Shown here: positions 1-8,301 of the stretch, in pieces
Position numbering within the stretch: the first letter of the stretch is position 1
Layout of the letters: each line of letters begins with the position of its first letter
Assembly (NCBI RefSeq): GCF_035958815.1
Contig: NZ_CP108383.1
Span: forward strand, 3,224,001 to 3,288,000
DNA: 64,000 nt
Reading direction: 5' to 3'
Source of the DNA: Nocardia sp. NBC_01327
GTDB taxonomy: Bacteria; Actinomycetota; Actinomycetes; Mycobacteriales; Mycobacteriaceae
The notes under the pieces: generated by a model
What the model was told of the DNA's origin: nothing
Database searches by the model: none
The model's input: the letters and a program-made list of their open reading frames with translations, nothing else
Program-made: the position numbers and the translations under genes

Positions 1-355
1 GGGCCGGGTGGTCGTGCAGGACAATGATCTGCTGGGAGTGCCGCTCGCGAAGGGCGATCGTATCGCCGTGCACTGGCGTTCGGGCAATCGCGATACCGCG
101 AGGTTCGATCATCCAGACAGCCTCGACTTCGAACGAAATCGCAATCCGCACTTGGCCTTCGGCATCGGCATCCATCGCTGCGTGGGCAGGCACTTCGCCC
201 GGCTGCAATTGGAGATCGGCATCAACCGGCTGCTGGCCCGGCTGACGAACTTCCGGCTGGTCCCGGACTCGGTCGTCCGCTCGGCGGTCGGTATCAGCGT
301 CGGGGCGCCCGAAGAACTCCACCTGGAGTTCGATCAAGTGGGCGCCCAGCCGTAG
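1..355 (+). CDS. Cytochrome P450, C-terminal fragment (5' end outside window)
   Basis: The reading frame is open from the left edge, so this is the last ~117 residues of a longer gene (P450s are usually about 400 residues). It carries the haem-binding loop FGIGIHRCVG, whose Cys is the axial thiolate ligand, followed by the L-helix stretch RHFARLQLEIGINRLL, typical of bacterial CYPs. The fragment would follow the ERR triad and K-helix, which are not visible. Haem-thiolate monooxygenase chemistry is therefore sound; the substrate is unknown. It converges on the crotonase gene downstream. The edge of the window cuts it, so this is not evidence of a broken gene. Confidence 0.9.
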   Translation, partial: GRVVVQDNDLLGVPLAKGDRIAVHWRSGNRDTARFDHPDSLDFERNRNPHLAFGIGIHRCVGRHFARLQLEIGINRLLARLTNFRLVPDSVVRSAVGISVGAPEELHLEFDQVGAQP

Positions 356-356
356 G

Positions 357-398
357 GCCGATCACGCGCTGGCGCCGGCCGATCATGCGGTGACGCCG
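357..398. repeat. 21-bp tandem duplication across the crotonase stop codon
   Basis: Two adjacent 21-bp units (357-377 and 378-398) match at 18 of 21 positions, both beginning GCCGATCA. The second unit contains the stop codon of the minus-strand crotonase (383-385); the first holds an in-frame copy of that stop seven codons further on. Part of a pattern seen at five other gene ends in this window. Confidence 0.75.
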
Positions 399-1204
399 GT
401 GGATTTGAACCGGGACAGCCAGTCCGCCGCGGAGGCGTGGAAGCGCGGGTGGGCGAACAGCTCGGCCTGGGCCGTGGCCTCGATCTCATTGATGACCGTG
501 ATGGCATCGGCGTTCGAGGAGCGCCGGACGGTTCGCTTCAGCGACCGGATGGCGTAATCGGGTGCGGCCGTGACGGATTCGGCCAAATCGACAGCAGCCG
601 CCACCGCATCATCGGCGACGGCGGAGACCAGGCCGATCCGCAGCGCCTCCGCGCTGTCGACGGTCCGTCCGGTGGCGAGCAGTTCGAGGGCGCGAGCCTC
701 GCCGACGGTATCGGGGAGGGTGCGGGACAGGCCGTAGTCGGGGCCGAGCCCCATGCGCACGAAGGTGGCGCAGAAGCTGGCGGACGGACCGGCAATGCGG
801 ATATCGCAGCCCATGGCGAGTCCCCATCCCGCACCGGCGGCCGGGCCGTTGACCGCGGCAATCGTCAACTGCGGCAGGCTGGTCAGCGCCACGTACGGTC
901 GAGCGGCACGGCGCATCCATTCGATCATCGGATCCAGCCGCAACTCGGTCCCCTCGGCGCCGATGCCGGTCGCCATGGCGCTCAGATCGGCGCCGGAGCT
1001 GAAACCGCGCCCCGCGCCGGTCAGGATGACAACGGAAACCGCTGCCTCCGTTGCCAATTGCGTGAAGGCCACCGCCATCTCCGCGGCGAACGCTTCGCTG
1101 ATCGCATTGAGCGACCTCGGTCGGTTCAGGGTCACCAGCGCCACGCCCGGAACGGGGTGCTCGACGGAAACGGCAGGGCTGGCGGTGGGGGCGTCTTCGC
1201 TCAT
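383..1204 (-). CDS. Enoyl-CoA hydratase/isomerase family protein (crotonase)
   Basis: A 273-residue crotonase-fold enzyme, normal in length. Both halves of the CoA/oxyanion-hole signature are present: GRGFSSGADL near residue 70 and NGPAAGAGWGLAMGCD near residue 120, whose backbone amides stabilise the thioester enolate. The C-terminal helix with RRSSNADAI follows. It likely acts on an acyl-CoA in beta-oxidation or a related route; the exact reaction (hydratase, isomerase or hydrolase) cannot be told. The ATG at 1204 was preferred over a GTG at 1210. It is divergent from a TetR gene with an operator-like palindrome between them, so the TetR protein is its probable regulator. Confidence 0.88.
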   Translation of the reverse strand: MSEDAPTASPAVSVEHPVPGVALVTLNRPRSLNAISEAFAAEMAVAFTQLATEAAVSVVILTGAGRGFSSGADLSAMATGIGAEGTELRLDPMIEWMRRAARPYVALTSLPQLTIAAVNGPAAGAGWGLAMGCDIRIAGPSASFCATFVRMGLGPDYGLSRTLPDTVGEARALELLATGRTVDSAEALRIGLVSAVADDAVAAAVDLAESVTAAPDYAIRSLKRTVRRSSNADAITVINEIEATAQAELFAHPRFHASAADWLSRFKSTGVTA

Positions 1205-1214
1205 GCGCACTACG

Positions 1215-1233
1215 GTAACTAAAATTACGTTAC
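1215..1233. promoter_or_regulatory. Operator-like palindrome between crotonase and TetR genes
   Basis: GTAAC, nine bases, GTTAC form a perfect 5-bp-arm inverted repeat in an AT-rich patch of the divergent promoter region. Size and position suit a TetR dimer that controls both its own gene and the crotonase. Binding is inferred. Confidence 0.55.
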
Positions 1234-1269
1234 TAATGCAATGTAAGTTTGTAGCGTATTGTTTTCGAG

Positions 1270-1896
1270 GTGACCGGTGACGTGACAGCAGCTATCCGCC
1301 CGCAGCGGCGCACCCAGCAGCAGCGCCGGGAGGAGACCCGCGCGGCACTGCTGGACGCGACCATCGACTGCCTGGCCGAATCCGGTTATGCCAACCTGAC
1401 TTTGGCGCAGGTGAGTGAGCGGGCGGGCCTGTCGGTCGGCGCGCACCTGCATCACTTCCGCACCCGCAACACCCTGGTCGCCGCCGCCATCGCCCGCCTC
1501 GCCGAGCGGCGTCACACCGAACTGCGCGACCGATTCGAGAACATCACCGATCTCGACGGCATGCTCGATATGGTCTGGGACCAGCACAGCGGCACGCTGT
1601 ATCACGCCGCCCTCGACCTCTGGGCGGCCGCGCGCACGGATGCCGAGCTGCGCGAACTACTGCTCGAGGTCGAACACGACATCGACGCCGAGATCGGCAG
1701 GCATGTTCGCAAACTGGCCACCGAGATCACCGACCGTCCCGACCTGCCGCAGCTCATGATGTTCGCCCTCGCCACCGCACGCGGCCTGGCCATGCGCGAC
1801 TGCCTGCACCCCGACCGGGACCGCGACCGCGAATGGGCCAGCGCCCGCCGCTATTTCAAAGCCGCCTTGATCACAGACCCCACCGCCGACCACTGA
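1270..1896 (+). CDS. TetR/AcrR family transcriptional regulator
   Basis: A 208-residue protein with a TetR-type N-terminal helix-turn-helix (residues ~20-65; ILLDATIDCLAESG-like first helix, TLAQVSERAGLSVGAHLHHF recognition region) and an all-helical ligand/dimer domain. The HTH has HLHHF in place of the common LYYHF. A GTG at 1270 is used; a second GTG at 1282 (MTAAIRP) is equally possible. It is divergent from the crotonase and probably represses it through the palindrome at 1215-1233. The ligand is unknown, perhaps an acyl-CoA given the neighbour (inference). It ends 12 bp before a strong convergent terminator. Confidence 0.9.
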   Translation: MTGDVTAAIRPQRRTQQQRREETRAALLDATIDCLAESGYANLTLAQVSERAGLSVGAHLHHFRTRNTLVAAAIARLAERRHTELRDRFENITDLDGMLDMVWDQHSGTLYHAALDLWAAARTDAELRELLLEVEHDIDAEIGRHVRKLATEITDRPDLPQLMMFALATARGLAMRDCLHPDRDRDREWASARRYFKAALITDPTADH

Positions 1897-1908
1897 ACCG
1901 CGGATACG

Positions 1909-1947
1909 AGTGTGCCCGCACAGATCCAGGATCTGTGCGGGCACACT
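1909..1947. terminator. Bidirectional hairpin terminator, 18-19 bp stem
   Basis: A near-uninterrupted palindrome of two 19-base arms (1909-1927 and 1929-1947) around a single base lies between the convergent tetR and speD-speE genes. It would form an exceptionally stable hairpin in either transcript. No strong T-tract follows, common for actinobacteria. Confidence 0.85.
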
Positions 1948-1966
1948 GCGGGTGCAGCGGTTCGGG

Positions 1967-3184
1967 CTAGCCGACCGTCGCGCCGACGCGCAGGGCGTGC
2001 GGCTCGATGGCGCCGCGGATCAGCGCCTGCTCGTCGATGGTCTCCGCCTTGTAGGGGAGGGTCGAGAGCGTGGCGGTCATCTTGGCCACCGGGTCTTCGA
2101 TCTTCTTGACGACGCCGAAGATGAAGGTCCACTCGTGCTCGTCGCTGACGTACGGGACGACAGTCTCGAACAGATTGTGGAAGCGGGACCACGAGCGCTT
2201 GAGAGTCTCATTGCGCCACATGGTCTGACAGCCGGCCTGCGCCGCCATCACGCCGCCGTCGGACAGCAGCGCTTTACATCGATTGAGGAAGTCATCCTCG
2301 TACAGGCGATTGTGCTGGGCATCCTCGACGCGCTCGTCCGGCAGATCGATGATGATCATGTCGTAGCGCACGCCCGCGGCCTCGGCCTTGGCCAGGAAGT
2401 CCCAGCCGTCGGCGTAGTGCATCTTGATCGGGCCGGTCTGTGCGACCGCCTCGGCCAGATCGGCCTGCGAGTAACCGTAGGGGAGGTGCTCGGCGCACAG
2501 CTCCACCTCCCGCTGATCGATGTCCACGTGATCGACGAGCGACGCGCCCGCGGCCACCGACATCTGCGAGGCGACACCCTCACCGGAACCGATGATGAGC
2601 ACCTTGTCCAGCTTCTCGGCCAGCGCGTACCCCGGGACCAGCATGGCCTCGTGGTAGGTGAGCTGCGAGAACTCGGTGGACTGGCGATCGTCGTCGGAGA
2701 ACAGGGACAGGCCCTGCTCGGTGCGCGCGATGATCATGTGCTGGTACGGGGTATTGGTGTCCACCACGACCTCGGACATGTTCCACACCCGGGTCAGACC
2801 GTCGCCGACCGGCTCATGGATCCGGCGGGCGCTGTGGCCGCGCTGGATGACCTCCATATTCACCGACTTCGGCGCCAGCTCCTGCTGCAGCAGCTCGACG
2901 GCCTTGGTAGCGCCGGCTCCGATACTGCCGCAGGTGAAGACGTCGACGAAGATATCGCCCGATTCGGGATAGGTGTGGATCGAGGCGTGTGACTCGGCCA
3001 GTAGAGCCAGGATGGTGACACCCTGCGGCTCGAACTGCTTGCGCACGACATCACAGATGGTCACCCCCGCGGCGACCAACGATTTTCGAAGTGCGGCTTC
3101 GAGTCGTTCGAGGTCGTCGCAGAGGGCCGCGTCGACACCACCGAACTCGGCCAGCACATGCCAGCCGGTGAATTCTGCCGTCAT
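1967..3184 (-). CDS. S-adenosylmethionine decarboxylase / spermidine synthase fusion (SpeD-SpeE)
   Basis: A 405-residue protein joining two polyamine enzymes. Residues ~1-125 are a class 1B AdoMet decarboxylase: the self-cleavage site is in AESHASIHTYPE (Glu-Ser bond, Ser65, with His70 and Cys85 at the spacing of the Thermotoga enzyme), so the pyruvoyl active site is complete. Residues ~150-405 are an aminopropyltransferase: gate motif TYHEAMLVP, SAM-fold glycine loop LIIGSGEGV, and the acidic active-site motif IIIDLPDE in place of the usual DSTDP. The pair would make decarboxylated AdoMet and transfer its aminopropyl group to putrescine or a similar diamine in the cytosol. The ATG at 3184 is chosen; a GTG at 3196 would overlap the upstream decarboxylase stop by 4 bp. 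It is clearly co-transcribed with that decarboxylase. Confidence 0.9.
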   Translation of the reverse strand: MTAEFTGWHVLAEFGGVDAALCDDLERLEAALRKSLVAAGVTICDVVRKQFEPQGVTILALLAESHASIHTYPESGDIFVDVFTCGSIGAGATKAVELLQQELAPKSVNMEVIQRGHSARRIHEPVGDGLTRVWNMSEVVVDTNTPYQHMIIARTEQGLSLFSDDDRQSTEFSQLTYHEAMLVPGYALAEKLDKVLIIGSGEGVASQMSVAAGASLVDHVDIDQREVELCAEHLPYGYSQADLAEAVAQTGPIKMHYADGWDFLAKAEAAGVRYDMIIIDLPDERVEDAQHNRLYEDDFLNRCKALLSDGGVMAAQAGCQTMWRNETLKRSWSRFHNLFETVVPYVSDEHEWTFIFGVVKKIEDPVAKMTATLSTLPYKAETIDEQALIRGAIEPHALRVGATVG

Positions 3185-3192
3185 GGCTAAAC

Positions 3193-4356
3193 TCACTCTC
3201 GCTCAGCGCCAGTGACATGAACAGTCAAAGGCGGAAAACCGTTGAAGGACACCGACGAATAGCTCGCCGTATAGGCGCCGGTCTCGAGGATCCGAACAGG
3301 ATCACCGGCTCGCAACGTGGTCGGAAGAAGGACCCGCGTGCGCTGATACAGTACATCGTCGCCGTCACATGTCGGACCGGCGACCACCGCTTCGTCCATC
3401 GGATCGCTGTCGCGGTCGGTCTGGAAGCGGTAGGCGATGTACTCGTTCTCGGTTTCGGCCATGCCGTTGTAGCGGCCGATATCGAGGTATATCCAGCGCC
3501 GCCCGTCCGGCGCTTGGCGAACATTCACCACCTCGGCGTGAATCACACCGGTGTTACCCACAAGGGCGCGACCGGGTTCCACGATGAGTGCGGTGTGTTC
3601 CGGGAGATGGCGGGCGGCGGCCGCGGCGATGACCGCGCCCAGCTCGTCCACGCCGGGCGCCGCGTCGGCATACGAAATCGGTAGTCCCCCACCGATATTC
3701 ACCGTCGATACGGCAATGTCCTTGACCGCCAGCACTTCCGCGATCTCGCCGGCCTGTTCGATACCGATCTGCCAGGCGATGGGATCGAGCTGCTGCGAGC
3801 CCACGTGGAAGTACGGTCCGCCGACCTTCAGGCCCAGATCGTGCGCGCGCACCAGGAGCTGCGCGGCTTCGCCGGGGGCGCAACCGAACTTGGCGCCGAA
3901 CGGCGTCTGCGACTGCGGCGCCGAAGCCAGGAATCGGACCTCGACCTCCGAACCGGGCGCCTGCTCGGCAATGCGTTCCAGGTCGCCCTCGGAGTCGGAG
4001 GCGAAGCGCCGCACCCCGGCCGCGTACGCGGCGGCGATATGGGCGGCCTTCTTGATCGGGTTGCCGTAGCACATGACCGCCGGATCGACCCCCTGCGCGA
4101 GGCACAGTTCGATTTCGCCGACGCTGGCGACGTCGAACTCGGCGCCTTCGTCATTGAGTAGCCGGATGATCTCCGGTAGGGGACTTGCCTTGACGGCGAA
4201 GCGAATTCGCGCTGCGGGTAGCGCGGCATGCAGGGCGCGGTAGTTGGCACGCACCAGGTTCAGGTCGATGACGAGACGGGGCGACTCGGCCGAGTTTGAA
4301 ACGGTCAATCTAAGGGAACTCCCCACTGTTCGGGCCGTCGAAACGGCCTCGGGCAA
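3193..4356 (-). CDS. Type III PLP-dependent decarboxylase, ornithine decarboxylase-like
   Basis: About 387 residues with the alanine-racemase/eukaryotic-ODC fold. The PLP lysine lies in RFAVKASPLPEII, the PLP-phosphate glycine loop is NIGGGLP, EPGRALV follows, and the second active site carries GPTCDGDD with the Cys and Asp used by ODC; TGAYTASY is near the end. The short specificity region after GPTCDGDD fits ornithine (or lysine) better than diaminopimelate, although family assignment by eye is not decisive. It would supply putrescine to the SpeD-SpeE fusion 8 bp downstream. The start is uncertain: 4356 is TTG, and a GTG at 4326 is an alternative. Both lack a clear ribosome-binding site. 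Confidence 0.85.
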   Translation of the reverse strand: MPEAVSTARTVGSSLRLTVSNSAESPRLVIDLNLVRANYRALHAALPAARIRFAVKASPLPEIIRLLNDEGAEFDVASVGEIELCLAQGVDPAVMCYGNPIKKAAHIAAAYAAGVRRFASDSEGDLERIAEQAPGSEVEVRFLASAPQSQTPFGAKFGCAPGEAAQLLVRAHDLGLKVGGPYFHVGSQQLDPIAWQIGIEQAGEIAEVLAVKDIAVSTVNIGGGLPISYADAAPGVDELGAVIAAAAARHLPEHTALIVEPGRALVGNTGVIHAEVVNVRQAPDGRRWIYLDIGRYNGMAETENEYIAYRFQTDRDSDPMDEAVVAGPTCDGDDVLYQRTRVLLPTTLRAGDPVRILETGAYTASYSSVSFNGFPPLTVHVTGAERE

Positions 4357-4429
4357 CAGCCAGCGAGAATAGCAGCGGTTGGCACAGGAAAACGAACTGG
4401 CGAAGGTTCGATTACGTCACCTTAACGCG

Positions 4430-4454
4430 GCGGGCCCGCTGTGAACGGGCCCGC
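4430..4454. terminator. 9-bp GC hairpin downstream of the helicase gene
   Basis: Arms GCGGGCCCG (4430-4438) and CGGGCCCGC (4446-4454) with a 7-base loop lie between the end of the minus-strand helicase gene and the start of the decarboxylase gene. It probably ends helicase transcripts. No T-tract. Confidence 0.55.
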
Positions 4455-4483
4455 GACCTTACGAGAGTGTGACCACGCGCAGT

Positions 4484-4525
4484 GCGAACCTCGGCCCGCC
4501 GCGAGCGAACCTCAGCCCGCCACGA
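4484..4525. repeat. 21-bp tandem duplication across the helicase stop codon
   Basis: Units 4484-4504 and 4505-4525 are identical at 19 of 21 positions (both start GCGAACCT). The second holds the helicase stop (TCA, 4512-4514); in the first the same position reads TCG, an Arg codon on the coding strand. Confidence 0.8.
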
Positions 4526-7022
4526 CCGTCACTTCGTCGAACACCACTTCGCCCGCGGCATCGGATTCGGCCAGATCAACGACCGCGTCGATGGACCAGC
4601 CGTGATCGCCGGCCGGATCGTCGAGCACCTGGCGCACATGCCAGAACTCGCCCCGCTGCTCCACCTGGAACAGCTTCGGGCCGCGCGCGTTCGGGCCGGT
4701 GCGAATTTCCTCGTACTCGTCGAAGTACGGCTCGAGTTCGGTCTCCCAATCCAGCTCGTCCCCGAACTCCTCCAGCGCGTCCCAGCGCTGCAGGGCGGCC
4801 AGATCGACCCGGCGGAACAGGGCATTGCGGATGAGTACCCGGAAGGCGCGCTCATTGGCCGAGATGGGCCGGACGGTCTCCGCGCCGAACGCGACCTGTT
4901 CGGTATCGGTCTCCGCGCCCGGATTGGTGAGTTGCTCCCATTCGTCCAGCAGGCTCGAATCGACCTGGCGGATGAGCTCGCCCAGCCATTCGGTGATGTC
5001 GTCGAGCTCCTCGGTGCGCGCCTGCTCCGGCACGGTCCGCCGCAGCGCGCGGTACGCATCGGCGAGATAGCGCAGCACCACGCCCTCCGAGCGCGCCAGC
5101 TCGTACTGCGAGACCAGTTCGGCGAAGGTGAGCTGGCGCTCGACCATCTCGCGCACGACCGACTTGGGGGAGGGCTCGAACTCCGAAATCCACGGATGAC
5201 CGGCCTTGTAGGTCTCGTAGGCCGGGTAGATGAGCTCCTCGCCCAGTGGTTTGGGCCAGGTGACTTCCTCCAGGAGCTCCATGCGCTCCTCGTATTCGAT
5301 CCCGTCGGCCTTCATCTCCGCGACCGCCACACCCCGCGCCCTGTGCTGCTGCGCCATGAGCAACTGCCGGGGATCTTCCAGGGTCGATTCGATGAGCGAG
5401 ATCACATCCACGGTGTAGGTGGGCGACTCCTTGTCGAGCAGTTCGAACGCGGCCAGCGCGAACGGCGACAGCGGCTGATCGAGCGCGAAATCGCGCTGCA
5501 GATCCACCATGAGCCGGGCATGCCTGCCGAACTCGTCGGGCTCGTCGAGCTGCTGCACGACCCCGGCATCCCGCAGCGCGCGATAGAGCTTGATGGCCTT
5601 CAGGATGTGCTTGCGCTGCGCGGCCCGCGGTTCGTGATTGTCCTCCAGCAGATGCCGCATGGCGTAGAAGCAATTGCCCTTGCGCGCAATCACATTCAGC
5701 AGCATGGCATTGGTCACATTGAACCGGGAGACCATCGGCTCCGGCGAGGCCGCGATGAGCCGGTCGAACGTCTCCTCGGACCAGGACACGAAACCCTCGG
5801 GGGGCTTGGTCTTCTGGACCTTCTTGAGCTTCTTCGGATCGTCGCCCGCGCGGGCGATGCGGCGGGCGTTCTCCACCTCGTGCTCGGGCGCCTGCACCCA
5901 CACCGTGCCCATACTGTCGAACCCGGCGCGACCCGCCCGGCCCGAAATCTGATGGAATTCACGGGCGTTCAGGCGGCGCGTGCGCACACCGTCGTACTTG
6001 GTGAGCCCGGTGAACAGCACGGTGCGAATGGGCACATTGATGCCGACGCCGAGAGTGTCGGTGCCGCACACCACTTTCAGCAGTCCGTCCTGCGCCAGCT
6101 TCTCCACCAGTCGCCGGTATTTGGGCAGCATGCCCGCATGGTGGACGCCGATGCCGTGCCGGATGAACTTCGAGAGGGTCTTGCCGAATCCGGTGGCGAA
6201 GCGGAATTCGCCCAGCGCCTGGGCAATCGCGTCCTTCTCCGCCTTGGACGCGAAGTTCACGCTCATCAGCGCCTGCGCCCGCTCCATGGCCGAGGCCTGG
6301 GTGAAGTGCACCACGTAGACCGGGGCGAGGCTGGTCGTCACCAGATCCTCGAGGGTCTCGGTGATGGGGGTCTTCACATACGAAAAGCTCAGCGGCACAG
6401 GTCGTTCCGCGCCGGAGACAATGGCGGTATCGCGTCCGGTGCGGCGCCGCAGATCCTCGCCGAAGAATTCCATCTCGCCGAGAGTGGCGGACATGAGCAG
6501 GAATTGGACGCCCGGCAGTTCGATGAGCGGCACCTGCCACGCCCAGCCGCGATCGGGATCGGCGTAATAGTGGAACTCGTCCATGATGACCTGGCCGACA
6601 TTGGCGCTCGAACCCTCGCGCAGCGCCAGATTGGCCAGGATCTCGGCCGTGGCGCAGATGATCGGCGCCTCCGGATTGACCGCCGCATCGCCGGTCACCA
6701 TGCCGACCTTGTCCGCGCCGAACACCTCGCACAGCGCGAAGAACTTCTCGCTGACGAGCGCCTTGATCGGCGCGGTGTAGTAACTGCGTTGCCCGCGATT
6801 GAGCGCCGCGTAGTGCGCGCCGATCGCGACGAGTGACTTACCGGAGCCGGTCGGCGTGGCCAGAATGACATTCGCGCCGGTGAACAGCTCGAGCAGCGCT
6901 TCCTCCTGGGCCGGATACAGGGTCAGGCCCTGCGACGCGGTCCAGTCGGAGAAGGTTTCGTACAGCCAATCCGGGTCCACATCGGGTACGGCTTGGTCGG
7001 GGACGAGTTCGGATAACTGCAC
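4512..7022 (-). CDS. DEAD/DEAH-box helicase with C-terminal DUF3516
   Basis: An 836-residue superfamily 2 helicase. Walker A ATPTGSGKS is at 55-63, the Walker B/DEAH box reads MDEFH at 146-150, motif III is SAT, and motif VI is HQISGRAGRAG, the Ski2-like form of RNA helicases. The region after the two RecA domains (from ~residue 400) is long, helical and acidic, matching the DUF3516 tail found in actinobacterial helicases. The substrate is probably structured RNA (family inference). Monocistronic, with a hairpin after it. The antisense strand is open for 784 codons, a codon-bias shadow. Confidence 0.93.
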   Translation of the reverse strand: MQLSELVPDQAVPDVDPDWLYETFSDWTASQGLTLYPAQEEALLELFTGANVILATPTGSGKSLVAIGAHYAALNRGQRSYYTAPIKALVSEKFFALCEVFGADKVGMVTGDAAVNPEAPIICATAEILANLALREGSSANVGQVIMDEFHYYADPDRGWAWQVPLIELPGVQFLLMSATLGEMEFFGEDLRRRTGRDTAIVSGAERPVPLSFSYVKTPITETLEDLVTTSLAPVYVVHFTQASAMERAQALMSVNFASKAEKDAIAQALGEFRFATGFGKTLSKFIRHGIGVHHAGMLPKYRRLVEKLAQDGLLKVVCGTDTLGVGINVPIRTVLFTGLTKYDGVRTRRLNAREFHQISGRAGRAGFDSMGTVWVQAPEHEVENARRIARAGDDPKKLKKVQKTKPPEGFVSWSEETFDRLIAASPEPMVSRFNVTNAMLLNVIARKGNCFYAMRHLLEDNHEPRAAQRKHILKAIKLYRALRDAGVVQQLDEPDEFGRHARLMVDLQRDFALDQPLSPFALAAFELLDKESPTYTVDVISLIESTLEDPRQLLMAQQHRARGVAVAEMKADGIEYEERMELLEEVTWPKPLGEELIYPAYETYKAGHPWISEFEPSPKSVVREMVERQLTFAELVSQYELARSEGVVLRYLADAYRALRRTVPEQARTEELDDITEWLGELIRQVDSSLLDEWEQLTNPGAETDTEQVAFGAETVRPISANERAFRVLIRNALFRRVDLAALQRWDALEEFGDELDWETELEPYFDEYEEIRTGPNARGPKLFQVEQRGEFWHVRQVLDDPAGDHGWSIDAVVDLAESDAAGEVVFDEVTVVAG

Positions 7023-7082
7023 GGGGCACTACGTTACTGGGCGGTCTGCCCGACTTCGGCCGCCACTACCCGGCGTCGGCCG

Positions 7083-7180
7083 ACTATTGCTCAGCACCGG
7101 CCCGCCGACGGCCACTCAGCGCGGCTCACCGAACTATTGCTCAGCGCGGCTCGCCGACTGTCACTCAGCGCGGCTCGCCG
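7083..7180. repeat. Four-unit tandem repeat (24-25 bp) ending inside the PAC2 gene
   Basis: Four imperfect units begin at 7083, 7108, 7133 and 7157, each with the core CTCAGC followed by a CGGC-type stretch. The last unit holds the stop codon of the minus-strand PAC2 gene (TCA at 7165-7167); the three other units keep a TCA at the same offset. The array fills most of the gap between the helicase and PAC2 genes. Confidence 0.8.
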
Positions 7181-8118
7181 CCGTCGGTGCTCTCACCCTC
7201 GGTGAACCCGGACTGTTCGGCCAGGAAGCGTTCGAACTCCGCGCCCAGTTCATCGCCGGTGGGCAGATCGGCATCGCTCGCGAGCAGGCTGGACTGCCGT
7301 TCCTGCGCGGTCACGAAGCTGTCGTACTGCCGCTCGAGCGCCTGTACGACATTCTCCACCTCGGAGTTGCCGGAAATATGCTCGTTGACCTGCTCGCGCA
7401 CCCGCGCGGCCGATTCGCTCAGCGCCGCCAGCGGCAATTCCAGGCCCGCGTTCTCGGCCACATTCTCCAGCAGCGTCTGCGCGGCCTCCGGATAGGCGGT
7501 CTGGGTCAGATAGTGCGGAACATGAACCGAGAAGCCGACCGACTCGTGGCCGTGCTGAGCCATCCGGTACTCCAGCAGCGAGGACGCGCTGCCCGGAACC
7601 TGCAGCTCGCCGGGCCAGCGCTGGTGATCGCCGATCAGATCGCTATTGCTGGCGTGCGCGGTGACACCGAGGGGACGGGTGTGCGGAATGGCCATGGGGA
7701 TCGCGCTCAGGCCGATGGTGCGGCGCACGCCCAGCTGTTCGGACAGCAGGCGCACCGCGGTGACGAACTTCTCCCAGCGCAGATCCGGTTCCAGCCCGGA
7801 CAGCAGCAGGAACGGGGTGCCCGCGGTGTCCTTGAGCGCCCACAGATTCAGCTCGGGCTCGGTGTATTCGGAGAAGTGATCGGTCTTGAACATCATCAGC
7901 GGCCGCCGTGAGCGATAGTCCAGCAACTCGTCCATATCGAACGAGGCGACCAGTTCACTCTCGAGGCTCTCCCGCAGATGCGTGGTGGCCAACTTCACGG
8001 CGTGACCGGCGTCGGTGAAACCCTCCAGCCCGTGCACCAGTACCGGACCAGCACCGTCGGCGGATGACAGTTGCGGAGCGGGGAACTCCAGCTCGTACAT
8101 TCGCGACTCGTAGTCCAT
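7165..8118 (-). CDS. PAC2 family protein (proteasome assembly chaperone-like)
   Basis: A 317-residue actinobacterial PAC2-family protein. The start is the ATG at 8118 (MDYESRMYELEF), preceded by a strong GGAAGGAG site; the open frame upstream to 8265 is Arg-rich, non-homologous filler. The N-terminal half has the family pattern: VLVHGLEGFTDAGHA and a strand with LLLSGLEPDLRWEKF. The C-terminal ~90 residues are helical and acidic. The family name comes from eukaryotic proteasome assembly factors. Mycobacteriales do have a 20S proteasome, but the bacterial role is unproven. It ends in the tandem repeat at 7083-7180, so its last five residues lie within a repeat unit. Confidence 0.85.
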   Translation of the reverse strand: MDYESRMYELEFPAPQLSSADGAGPVLVHGLEGFTDAGHAVKLATTHLRESLESELVASFDMDELLDYRSRRPLMMFKTDHFSEYTEPELNLWALKDTAGTPFLLLSGLEPDLRWEKFVTAVRLLSEQLGVRRTIGLSAIPMAIPHTRPLGVTAHASNSDLIGDHQRWPGELQVPGSASSLLEYRMAQHGHESVGFSVHVPHYLTQTAYPEAAQTLLENVAENAGLELPLAALSESAARVREQVNEHISGNSEVENVVQALERQYDSFVTAQERQSSLLASDADLPTGDELGAEFERFLAEQSGFTEGESTDGGEPR

Positions 8119-8301
8119 CGCGTGCTCCTTCCTGCGTGGCCCACATGCGCGACCTAGAAACCATTGTCCCTCATGCGCCGACCGGTCGTGCACTGCCCGC
8201 ACCGCGAGTGCAACGCGTGGCACCGGGACACGCATTCCCGGCGGGCTCGCCACGCGGCGTGGCATTCGCTGTGATCAGCAGAAATTCGGCATAGTGGACA
8301 C

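Noticed and set aside
4482..6836. 784-codon plus-strand open frame
   Set aside because: Exact antisense of the DUF3516 helicase; no family motifs; Arg/Leu/Gly-rich shadow from GC-biased third positions.
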